This document shows, piece after piece, positions 1-5,848 of a stretch of 6,120 nt of DNA (position 1 is the stretch's first letter; each line of letters opens with the position of its first letter). A program made the position numbers and the translations under genes. The notes beneath the pieces are model-generated. The model did not search any database. It was not told where the DNA came from and saw only the letters and a program-made list of their open reading frames with translations. Origin of the DNA: DASSBQ01 sp035250505 (GTDB lineage: Bacteria > Nitrospirota > Nitrospiria > Nitrospirales > Nitrospiraceae); the NCBI GenBank assembly GCA_035250505.1, contig DATFFC010000037.1:1-6120 (forward strand), written 5' to 3'.

Positions 1-1763
1 GGCCGGCCTCTGCCGTCGAGCAGCAGTCCGACGACTCCGCCGCGGACGTCTTTCGTTACTGCGTTTCCCGGTCCCGCCCCGACATTCACTTGCTTTGCCG
101 GATTCACGGTCACTCTGGCCTGCTGATCACGCGCAACAGGAAACAGTTTCAGTTCGCCGAACGATAGCGAGCCTTTCTCAGGGCGCCCGTCCGGAAACGA
201 GATTTCATAATCGGCGCAGCGCTCCCCGTCCCTTCCTTGACCAACCGGCGCCAGGCACGTCCCGAGATAGACCATGCAATCACGGACAAACACATCGGCT
301 GCGGCTTTCTCACTGATCGTCGACAGGACACCGAGATGCGGCATCATGAAAATGCTGTCCACAGAGAGCTCCGTGAAGCCGAGCGGTTCATAGGCATCGA
401 CCATCAAGATCATGGACTGCACACGACGGGGTGCATGGGACAAAATGCCGCCGCTCCCGACAATCAAGTCCAGCTTCAGCATGTCGATCAGGGTTTGTCC
501 GGAAGTCTGCTGCTCGAAGACATCGGAAATGGTCCGTTCCTGCTGCACGCCCTTTAGGCCGGTCGCGAGCGACTTGTGATGAATCAGGGCCAGGCGCAAT
601 GCTTCGCGGGCGATGGCATGTTCGATCTGGAGCTCATCGAGCGTTTGCGGAATGGTCGTGGGGCGTACCATCTTATTCTTAATGCGGTTACGCAAGGTCT
701 GTTCGTCGATCGTGAACGGCACCCACCGCATGATGTTCGGCAGTCCCGCCTCCGCTAGCACGTTTGAGATGCTGTACGACATCCCGAGATTGGCGCTCAC
801 CGTCCGATTGAAGCGGCCGTCGAAGACGGAAAAGACGTCCGTCGTCGCACCGCCGATATCCACACCGATCAGGTTGATGTGCTCGCGTTTCGCAATCGTC
901 TCCATGATCAGGCCGACCGCGGCAGGGGTCGGCATGATGGGGGCGCCGGCCATGTCGATCAGTTTCTTGTACCCGGGGGCTTGCGCCATCACATGTTCGA
1001 GAAACAGGTCGTGAATCTTGTCGCGTGCCGGCGCCAGGTTCTCTCGTTCGAGCACCGGCCGGATATTGTCGGTCACTTCGAGCGCCGCTTTCTCGCCTAG
1101 GATTCTTTTCACCTGGTCTTGGGCCTCTTTGTTTCCGGCGTAGATCAGTGGCAATTTGTACGTGCTCCCGAATCGCGGCCGCGGTTCCGCAGCCGCGATG
1201 TAGTCCGCCATCTCGACCACATGGGTGACGGCGCCGCCGTCCGTGCCGCCGGACATCAGAATCATGTCCGGGCGCATGGATCTGATGCGCTCGATCTTTT
1301 CGTGGGGCAACCGCCCGTCGTTCGAGGCCAGGACGTCGATCACGATCGCACCGGCACCGAGCGCCGCCCGCTGGGCACTCTCCCCGGTCATATTCTGGAC
1401 CACACCCGTCACCATCATCTGGAGACCGCCGCCGGCGCTGCTGGTGGAAATATAAATGTCCACACCGACGCTCGGTTCATGGTGTCCCGCCCGATTCGGC
1501 GTGATGATGCGGTCGCCGTCGAGAATCCTCCGTCCGGACAATTCCTCGATCTCGGTGATCGCGTTCAGGACGCCGCGGGTCACGTCCTCAAACGGCGCTT
1601 CGACCGTCGTCGGCGACTCACCGCGATACGTCTGGCGATATTCATCGCCGATTTTTTCGATCAGGATGGCTTTGGTCGTCGTACTGCCGCAATCGGTGGC
1701 GACGATGACGTTGAGCGGGCGATCGGCCGTCGGCTTCTCAAGAGACTGCTCGGGAGCCGTCAT
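1..1763 (-). CDS. MutL/GlmL-family ASKHA ATPase (glutamate mutase L-like), C-terminus outside window
   Basis: An uninterrupted minus-strand frame of 587 codons plus two bases runs from ATG at 1763 off the left edge. I translated it by hand. It has the ATPase signatures of the actin/hexokinase/Hsp70-like fold: a phosphate-1 loop ATDCGSTTTK (about residues 22-31), a second phosphate loop GVDIGGATTDVFS (300-312) and an adenosine loop VGSGGILSHAP (435-445). The blocks STSSAGGGLQMMVTG (107-121), SGGTDGG (171-177), PLIYAGN (205-211) and MPTPAAVG (277-284) match what I know of the MutL/GlmL family. GlmL is encoded between the two subunits of coenzyme-B12-dependent glutamate mutase in Clostridium; a chaperone or reactivase role is inferred, not proven. 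From memory the clostridial protein is about 460 residues, so this one is longer, with a tail past residue 515. It is unrelated to DNA-repair MutL. The start overlaps the upstream stop; AAGGA lies 11 bases ahead of the ATG. Family is sure; substrate is unknown. Confidence 0.9.
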   Translation of the reverse strand, partial: MTAPEQSLEKPTADRPLNVIVATDCGSTTTKAILIEKIGDEYRQTYRGESPTTVEAPFEDVTRGVLNAITEIEELSGRRILDGDRIITPNRAGHHEPSVGVDIYISTSSAGGGLQMMVTGVVQNMTGESAQRAALGAGAIVIDVLASNDGRLPHEKIERIRSMRPDMILMSGGTDGGAVTHVVEMADYIAAAEPRPRFGSTYKLPLIYAGNKEAQDQVKRILGEKAALEVTDNIRPVLERENLAPARDKIHDLFLEHVMAQAPGYKKLIDMAGAPIMPTPAAVGLIMETIAKREHINLIGVDIGGATTDVFSVFDGRFNRTVSANLGMSYSISNVLAEAGLPNIMRWVPFTIDEQTLRNRIKNKMVRPTTIPQTLDELQIEHAIAREALRLALIHHKSLATGLKGVQQERTISDVFEQQTSGQTLIDMLKLDLIVGSGGILSHAPRRVQSMILMVDAYEPLGFTELSVDSIFMMPHLGVLSTISEKAAADVFVRDCMVYLGTCLAPVGQGRDGERCADYEISFPDGRPEKGSLSFGELKLFPVARDQQARVTVNPAKQVNVGAGPGNAVTKDVRGGVVGLLLDGRGR

Positions 1764-2134
1764 CGAGCCGGAGTTCCTTGAACACCTGCGGCTTTCGATT
1801 CAATGAGGACGATCAGGCGGGAAATGGTATCGCGACGTTCCAAGAGACAAGCGACCTGCGTGACCTCCTTGGCGCTGAATGCGCATTCGAGAATGGGCGA
1901 GATGAAATGCAGCGCCTGGCTGCCGAGGAAATTCATGGGGCCCATCGATTCCAGGAACACCGCCGCGGGCGCCGCCATCCCACGTTTCACGACCGCCTCC
2001 GCCACCCTGTCGAGCAGAGCTTGGTCTTCGAGCGTCCATCCATCTTGCACCGGTTGGACGGCGAATGCATGCCGCATGGCCGTGCGGAAAGCGGCGAGCG
2101 TAGCGGCGACAGCCTGGGATGAAACGAGAGCCAT
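1760..2134 (-). CDS. Small conserved-looking protein of unknown function, translationally coupled to the MutL-like gene
   Basis: This 124-residue protein is soluble by appearance, with no signal peptide or membrane helix. Residues 1-27 and 34-52 look helical. The most distinctive block, about residues 51-82, contains RGMAAPAAVFLES, then P66, FLGSQAL and F77. The end (97-113) reads LLERRDTISRLIVLIES, a probable amphipathic helix. I have a vague memory of similar short proteins beside MutL-like genes in other bacteria, but cannot name a family. The stop TGA (1762-1760) overlaps the ATG of the ATPase gene (1763-1761) as ATGA, which suggests coupled translation and a shared role, perhaps as a subunit or adaptor. 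The ATG at 2134 is the furthest-upstream start: an in-frame TAA lies at 2152-2150. There is no clear Shine-Dalgarno; the pyrimidine-rich leader is about 28 bases from the predicted transcription start. Long plus-strand frames here are shadows. Confidence 0.8.
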   Translation of the reverse strand: MALVSSQAVAATLAAFRTAMRHAFAVQPVQDGWTLEDQALLDRVAEAVVKRGMAAPAAVFLESMGPMNFLGSQALHFISPILECAFSAKEVTQVACLLERRDTISRLIVLIESKAAGVQGTPAR

Positions 2135-2169
2135 GAGGGGGAGAAAGGGTTAACCTATTGATGAATCGC

Positions 2170-2198
2170 ATTATATGGAGGGGTCGGAAGAGAGTCAA
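2170..2198 (-). promoter_or_regulatory. Sigma-70-type promoter for the small gene and MutL-like gene
   Basis: On the minus strand a TTGACT -35 box (2198-2193) and a perfect TATAAT -10 box (2175-2170) are separated by exactly 17 bases. Transcription should start near 2163, about 28 bases before the ATG at 2134. The -35 box lies within a perfect 10-base palindrome, GTCAATTGAC (2194-2203), which could be chance or an operator half of a regulator site. Confidence 0.75.
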
Positions 2199-2231
2199 TT
2201 GACGGAGCGCGCACAGCAGCGGGTATCGCTC

Positions 2232-2247
2232 GCCGCGTCCACGCGGC
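2232..2247 (-). terminator. GC-rich hairpin just after the exported-protein gene, possible weak terminator
   Basis: A perfect 6-bp stem GCCGCG/CGCGGC closes a 4-base loop (TGGA on the minus strand), about ten bases past the TAG at 2260-2258. No T-run follows, so it does not meet the usual intrinsic-terminator pattern. It may slow polymerase or protect the 3' end. The downstream genes have their own promoter, so some separation of the two units is expected. Confidence 0.3.
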
Positions 2248-2257
2248 CGCTTCTTCG

Positions 2258-2731
2258 CTAGGGTTCGTGAGCAGTGGCGGGAGTCTCAGGAGTAGTCGGC
2301 GTACATCCTCCTCCGGACAGAGGATTAAGCGGATTGATGCCGGGCGGGCAAGGTGCGGAGTCATGCTCAGACGATGCTGATGATTGGCCGGCCGGACCGT
2401 TGCCCTGCATCCCCTCCGGAAAAGAGGGATGCGGAGGCGGCGGCACCGCAAACGGCGTTGCAGGACTGTCCTGCTCCTCCCCACCTTGCGTTCTCATTGG
2501 CGTCGATGATTGCAACCCGTTCACCTTTGGTGACGGCGTGTAGGTCTGGATAAGGATGCAGCCTTGAAATCCTTTAGGTTTGTCCGTCAATACGATCGAG
2601 CCCTTGAGCGCCTTGCACTGGTAGACCGCTGCGACGGCAGGCTGGCGCTGCCACCATCCGATGAGGCTGAACACCAGGATGGCAATGAGGTAGCAATATA
2701 ACCGGTTCGACAGAACACGAGATATCTGCAA
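2258..2731 (-). CDS. Exported DUF4124-like protein with proline-rich tail
   Basis: The 157-residue product begins with a signal peptide or membrane anchor: basic n-region MQISRVLSNR, hydrophobic core about residues 11-27, and a plausible signal peptidase site after PAVAA (31-35). The mature part opens with VYQCKALKGSIVLTDKPKGF (36-55) and C58. This fits the short pattern VYxC...G...TDxP...C of DUF4124, a periplasmic domain of unknown role. Residues 65-157 are low-complexity, rich in Pro, Ser and Gly, with a PPPP run at 97-100 and two more cysteines (C128, C143). Four cysteines would lie outside the membrane, so disulfides are possible. Translation starts at TTG; no in-frame ATG exists until residue 79, and a good ribosome binding site sits at the TTG. 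It has its own promoter and is separated from the next gene by 123 bases. Molecular function cannot be told. Confidence 0.8.
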   Translation of the reverse strand: MQISRVLSNRLYCYLIAILVFSLIGWWQRQPAVAAVYQCKALKGSIVLTDKPKGFQGCILIQTYTPSPKVNGLQSSTPMRTQGGEEQDSPATPFAVPPPPHPSFPEGMQGNGPAGQSSASSEHDSAPCPPGINPLNPLSGGGCTPTTPETPATAHEP

Positions 2732-2744
2732 CAGGTTCTCCTCT
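2729..2744 (-). promoter_or_regulatory. Ribosome binding site fixing a TTG start
   Basis: AGAGGAG (2744-2738) lies 6 bases ahead of TTG (2731-2729) on the minus strand. The strong match and ideal spacing, together with the signal peptide that begins directly after it, decide for this rare start codon. Confidence 0.8.
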
Positions 2745-2778
2745 GGTGAGGTTTCGCGAGGGATGAAGACGTTACAGA

Positions 2779-2807
2779 ACTATAGGCAGCGATGATGAAA
2801 CAGTCAA
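2779..2807 (-). promoter_or_regulatory. Sigma-70-type promoter for the exported DUF4124-like gene
   Basis: On the minus strand TTGACT (2807-2802) and TATAGT (2784-2779) are spaced by 17 bases. The predicted start near 2772 gives a leader of about 41 bases before the TTG codon. The -35 region shares the octamer AATTGACT with the promoter at 2170-2198. A 6-bp inverted repeat, CTCGGC/GCCGAG (2821-2846), lies 13 bases upstream of the -35 box. Confidence 0.7.
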
Positions 2808-2881
2808 TTTCATATCGCTTCTCGGCAGATCAAGAGAAGAGCCGAGTCAAATTCGCCTCAGGAAGAATCGATGTGCCGGCT

Positions 2882-2928
2882 GACGCTCGGGAAGGGAGCG
2901 TCCCGGGCGATCGATTGCAGCGCAATCG
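2882..2928. repeat. Two adjacent perfect inverted repeats
   Basis: The first is GACGCTC (2882-2888), a 7-base loop, then GAGCGTC (2896-2902). The second is CGATTGC (2912-2918), a 3-base loop AGC, then GCAATCG (2922-2928). Each forms a 7-bp stem on either strand, only nine bases apart. They could be protein-binding sites, an RNA structure or a small palindromic repeat element. Nothing in the sequence decides between these. Confidence 0.5.
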
Positions 2929-3015
2929 GTGGGTGGGCGGGTGAAAACAGCGCGCCGGGGAAGGCTGGGTGATATAGCGGGTCAATGTGGGCGGTGGCGG
3001 AGAGCGCTGGCCGAT

Positions 3016-3044
3016 TAAGGCATTCCCCTAGGCCTTACCTTTTT
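3016..3044 (+). terminator. Weak terminator-like hairpin with T-run
   Basis: TAAGGC (3016-3021) pairs with GCCTTA (3032-3037) across a 10-base loop, and TTTTT follows at 3040-3044. The stem is short and the loop is large, so it is weak. It reads only on the plus strand, where no firm gene lies upstream. Confidence 0.3.
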
Positions 3045-3231
3045 GGAAAACTTCTTGCCGGAGGACGGTCTTGATGGTGCAATACGCCTGAGACTCGGCG
3101 CGTTGTGCATCGTTCTTACTCGTCTGTTCACGACCCCATGAAACTGTGCTCAGCCTGGAAAAGCCTGTAAGGAATGCCCGCTGCACCTGAAGCTTGCGGG
3201 AATAGGCCTGCGGTTTTTCACGAGCTGCCAA
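3028..3231 (-). CDS. Doubtful small ORF or gene remnant, unknown function
   Basis: A 67-residue frame starts with TTG at 3231. No ribosome binding site precedes it, and the same frame stays open upstream to a stop at 3303-3301 without a better start. The composition looks protein-like rather than random: many Lys, Gln and Glu, little Pro or Gly, and mixed codon use with lower GC than the flanks. It has no signal peptide, membrane helix or motif I recognise. It could be a small gene, or the decayed end of a longer gene whose start is lost. Its end overlaps the hairpin at 3016-3044. Confidence 0.25.
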   Translation of the reverse strand: MAAREKPQAYSRKLQVQRAFLTGFSRLSTVSWGREQTSKNDAQRAESQAYCTIKTVLRQEVFQKGKA

Positions 3232-3393
3232 GCGGGCACCGTATGGTCCACGCAGGTTGGAGCCACACGCAGAAGAGCGGCGCGTGCTGAGATGTCCGGA
3301 TCATCCTAACAATGATGACCAACGATGAGACCATGCGCGTGTGAAGGGAATTGAAGCGAGCAATCCCGCCTCGTTGCAGATTCACTCAATCCA

Positions 3394-5844
3394 ATGGACA
3401 GCGAAAATACGACACCGGCGACGCAACCAGCGAAACCGCACATCTTGGCAGTGTGCCCGCCCGCCGGCATCGTCGCATTCCTTCGACAAGCCCTTGACGT
3501 GACCATTGAGACGGTCCGCACGAAGGCCCAGGCCCACGACTTCATCGGCAGCCGGCCGTGGTCGCTGTTGCTTCTGCACCATCGAGGACTGGGCGGCGGC
3601 GTTGAGCCGTTCCTGGACAAGATTCGGCGGAGCCGGGAAGGCGCGCTTATCCCTATCGTCTATTGCCTGGGAAAGAACATGGACCCAGACCTCGCCAAAA
3701 AGTTGGTGAAAGACTTCGGCGTGCAGAGCCTGCTCACCTATCCGCCGGACCCTCAGGAAATCGCATACCACATCGCGGACCTGTTGAGTCTTTCTCTGAC
3801 ACACCGCGGCTTCCCCACGGGTCCTGTCTCGGGAACTCACGGAGAGTCCTCCACGAGTCAAGAGACTCGGTGGGAAAGTTTCAAGGGCATTCTGAAGGAG
3901 CACGTGGCGGCACTTGAACGGGCGGCGACCGACCTCTTGGAAGGTACGTTTCCCGACGACATGAGGCAGGAGGCAATACGGCGATCCCGGCGCACGGCGC
4001 TGGATGCAGGCGGATACGGCTTCACCGCATTGGCGAAGGCGGCCGGCGAGGCGGAGCAGTTGTTGCGTCGAGACGAACCATGGACGCCGAGCCGGGTCCT
4101 TCGCTTCTGCGAAGTCGTTGTGGAGCTTCAGGAGCAAGCCGATCGGCTGGGCACAGTCCCGGCCACGGAAGTGCTCGCCGCAGAGGCGCTTCCGCTGGTC
4201 CTCGTGACCTGCCGGGATGAAGCCTTTCTCGATCTGCTGGGAGCCGACGCCTCACACTATGATGTTCGTATCGTCGCCGCAGAAAGCCTCGCGGCGGCGG
4301 CGGAAGCCCTGACGGACACGAGCCCGGATCTGGTGTTGTTGGACATCGGCGGAGATGGGGCGTCTCGTGAAGAATTGGACTTCATCGGTGACCTGGCCGC
4401 GCATTCCCCTTCGATTCCCGTGTTGGTCCTGACGGAGGGAGATTCATTCAAGGATCGGGTTTCCGTTGCCGGGGCCGGCGGTTTGGGTGTGATCGACAAG
4501 CGGGAGTCCGCCGCGACCATTCTCAGTGCAGCCAAGGAAGTGCTCGGCCAGACCCGTACCGACGTTCCGAAGATCCTCGTCGTCGACGATAGTGAGTTGA
4601 TCTGCCGGCTGGCCAGCAAGCTTCTGGAACGACGCGGCCTTCACGTCACGACGCTCACCGATCCGCTGAAGTTTTGGGACGCCCTCGAAGAGACCAACCC
4701 GGACCTGCTGATTCTGGACGTGGAGATGCCCCATCTGAACGGCATCGAGCTCTGCCGTGTGGTGCGCGGTGATCCACATTGGGAATTTCTCCCTATTGTG
4801 TTTCTGTCCGCGCACACCGACGCCGGCACGATTCAGCGTCTCTTCATGGCGGGAGCCGACGACTTCATCAGCAAGCCGATCGTGAGCGCCGAACTCATCA
4901 CGCGGGTGCAAAACCGCTTAGGGCGTGCCCGCCTGTATCGGCATCGAATGGAACGTGACTCCCTGACCGGTGTCGCGAGCAGGAAAGCCGTTGAACACAT
5001 GTTGGAGCGTTCGCTTCGCCTGGCCAAACGGTATCGGGACTCTTTCTCTCTGGCTGTCATCGATGTCGATCGCCTGAATGAGATCAATGATCGCCATCGG
5101 ACGGCCGCCGGAGACATGGTCTTGCGTCGATTGGGACAGCTCTTCTCCAAATTCTTCCGGCCGGAGGATGTGATCGGACGCCTGGGAGGAGATGAATTTG
5201 TCATCGGGCTTCACCGAACATCCAAAGCGGCGGCGCAGGCGAGAACTGAAGAGCTGCTTCGGCTCGTGCGTCTGGAGCGCTTCGCGACGGAGTCCGGCGA
5301 CGCCATTGCCGTGAGCCTCAGCGCCGGCGTCGCAGAGTTTCCCACGGACGGTTCGGAGCGCGAGGCGATCTACCAGGCCGCGGGCCATGCCTTGTCCGCG
5401 GCAAAGGCGGCAGGCCGGGATTGCGTGGTCGCGACGGGCGGGCACAGCCGGCCGGTGCCGTCCGAGCAATACGACGTGGTGATCATTGATGATGATGAGG
5501 CGGTCACCGACATGCTCCTCCGCATGCTTCTGAATCAGGGGTACAGGGCTTGCCGCTTTCAAGACGGCGAAGAGGCGTTCGGGAAGCTGGGCGGAACGGC
5601 TCCCGCGCTGCGGGCGAAGGTGCTTGTCTTGGAAGTCGACGTCCCCGGCCTCGATGGAGTCGCCATCCTGCGCCGCATCCGCCTGGAAGGCGGTCTGCAT
5701 GCGACACGGGTCATCATGCTGACCCATCGGTCCGGTGAAGAAGAAGTGGATGCGATGTTCGGACTCGGCGCGTTCGATCACGTGGCCAAACCGTTCAGTG
5801 CGCGGCTGCTGTTGCACCGGATCCGCCGCGCCCTTACCGCGTAA
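3394..5844 (+). CDS. Multi-receiver response regulator with GGDEF domain (diguanylate cyclase)
   Basis: This 816-residue cytoplasmic protein has no membrane helix and should make c-di-GMP from two GTP. Domains in order: receiver-like 16-134, without an acidic pair or phospho-Asp; Hpt-like helices about 161-253, Arg199 where the His is expected; receiver 267-385 with D317, T347 and K369 but T272-C273 instead of the acidic pair; canonical receiver 392-510 with D398-D399, D442, S472 and K494-P495; GGDEF domain about 518-683; receiver 693-815 with D699-D700, T777 and K799 but E747 in place of Asp. The cyclase signature GGDEF is intact at 598-602. RxxD at 589-592 is spaced correctly for the inhibitory site, and D557 and D559 can bind metal. 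The FK and GH positions of the usual motif are L561-N562 and R569-T570. The ATG at 3394 has no clear Shine-Dalgarno; an in-frame stop at 3352 limits extension. The next gene starts 4 bases after the TAA. Phosphorylation of D442 probably controls output; the partner kinase is not visible. Confidence 0.93.
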   Translation: MDSENTTPATQPAKPHILAVCPPAGIVAFLRQALDVTIETVRTKAQAHDFIGSRPWSLLLLHHRGLGGGVEPFLDKIRRSREGALIPIVYCLGKNMDPDLAKKLVKDFGVQSLLTYPPDPQEIAYHIADLLSLSLTHRGFPTGPVSGTHGESSTSQETRWESFKGILKEHVAALERAATDLLEGTFPDDMRQEAIRRSRRTALDAGGYGFTALAKAAGEAEQLLRRDEPWTPSRVLRFCEVVVELQEQADRLGTVPATEVLAAEALPLVLVTCRDEAFLDLLGADASHYDVRIVAAESLAAAAEALTDTSPDLVLLDIGGDGASREELDFIGDLAAHSPSIPVLVLTEGDSFKDRVSVAGAGGLGVIDKRESAATILSAAKEVLGQTRTDVPKILVVDDSELICRLASKLLERRGLHVTTLTDPLKFWDALEETNPDLLILDVEMPHLNGIELCRVVRGDPHWEFLPIVFLSAHTDAGTIQRLFMAGADDFISKPIVSAELITRVQNRLGRARLYRHRMERDSLTGVASRKAVEHMLERSLRLAKRYRDSFSLAVIDVDRLNEINDRHRTAAGDMVLRRLGQLFSKFFRPEDVIGRLGGDEFVIGLHRTSKAAAQARTEELLRLVRLERFATESGDAIAVSLSAGVAEFPTDGSEREAIYQAAGHALSAAKAAGRDCVVATGGHSRPVPSEQYDVVIIDDDEAVTDMLLRMLLNQGYRACRFQDGEEAFGKLGGTAPALRAKVLVLEVDVPGLDGVAILRRIRLEGGLHATRVIMLTHRSGEEEVDAMFGLGAFDHVAKPFSARLLLHRIRRALTA

Positions 5845-5848
5845 CCCC

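Larger units (their letters stand above)
2732..3393. other. Gene-poor divergent intergenic region
   Basis: About 660 bases separate the minus-strand exported-protein gene from the plus-strand cyclase gene. I see the promoter at 2779-2807, inverted repeats at 2821-2846, 2882-2902 and 2912-2928, and a weak plus-strand terminator-like hairpin at 3016-3044. There are also a doubtful minus-strand ORF at 3028-3231 and a doubtful plus-strand ORF of 33 codons at 2871-2972. I find no tRNA fold, CRISPR repeat or insertion-sequence ends. No convincing plus-strand promoter for the cyclase gene was found by eye in 3232-3393. Confidence 0.7.

Noticed and set aside
1119..1781. 220-codon plus-strand open frame
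   Set aside because: It is antisense to the MutL-like ATPase, whose three nucleotide-binding loops are unmistakable. The plus-strand product is rich in Arg, His and Asp, typical of shadow frames.
1778..2122. 114-codon plus-strand open frame
   Set aside because: It covers the 124-residue minus-strand gene, which has a promoter, coupled stop/start and sensible composition; the plus frame has none of these.
2199..2229. Plus-strand promoter-like TTGACG followed by TATCGC
   Set aside because: The spacer is 19 bases and the -10 match is poor. No plus-strand gene follows.
2155..2484. 109-codon minus-strand open frame overlapping the exported-protein gene
   Set aside because: It overlaps the tail of the signal-peptide protein in another frame, is Arg-rich, and would run through the promoter at 2170-2198.
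2274..2543. 89-codon plus-strand open frame rich in Gly and Cys
   Set aside because: It mirrors the Pro- and Ser-rich tail of the minus-strand exported protein; the Gly content is a reverse-complement effect of proline codons.
3177..3218. CCCGC/GCGGG inverted repeat followed by a T-run on the plus strand
   Set aside because: The stem is only 5 bp across 14 bases and the T-run lies 13 bases later, too far for an intrinsic terminator.
3382..4137. 251-codon minus-strand open frame
   Set aside because: It is antisense to the N-terminal half of the cyclase gene, rich in Arg and Cys with no domain signature, and has no promoter or ribosome binding site that I could see.
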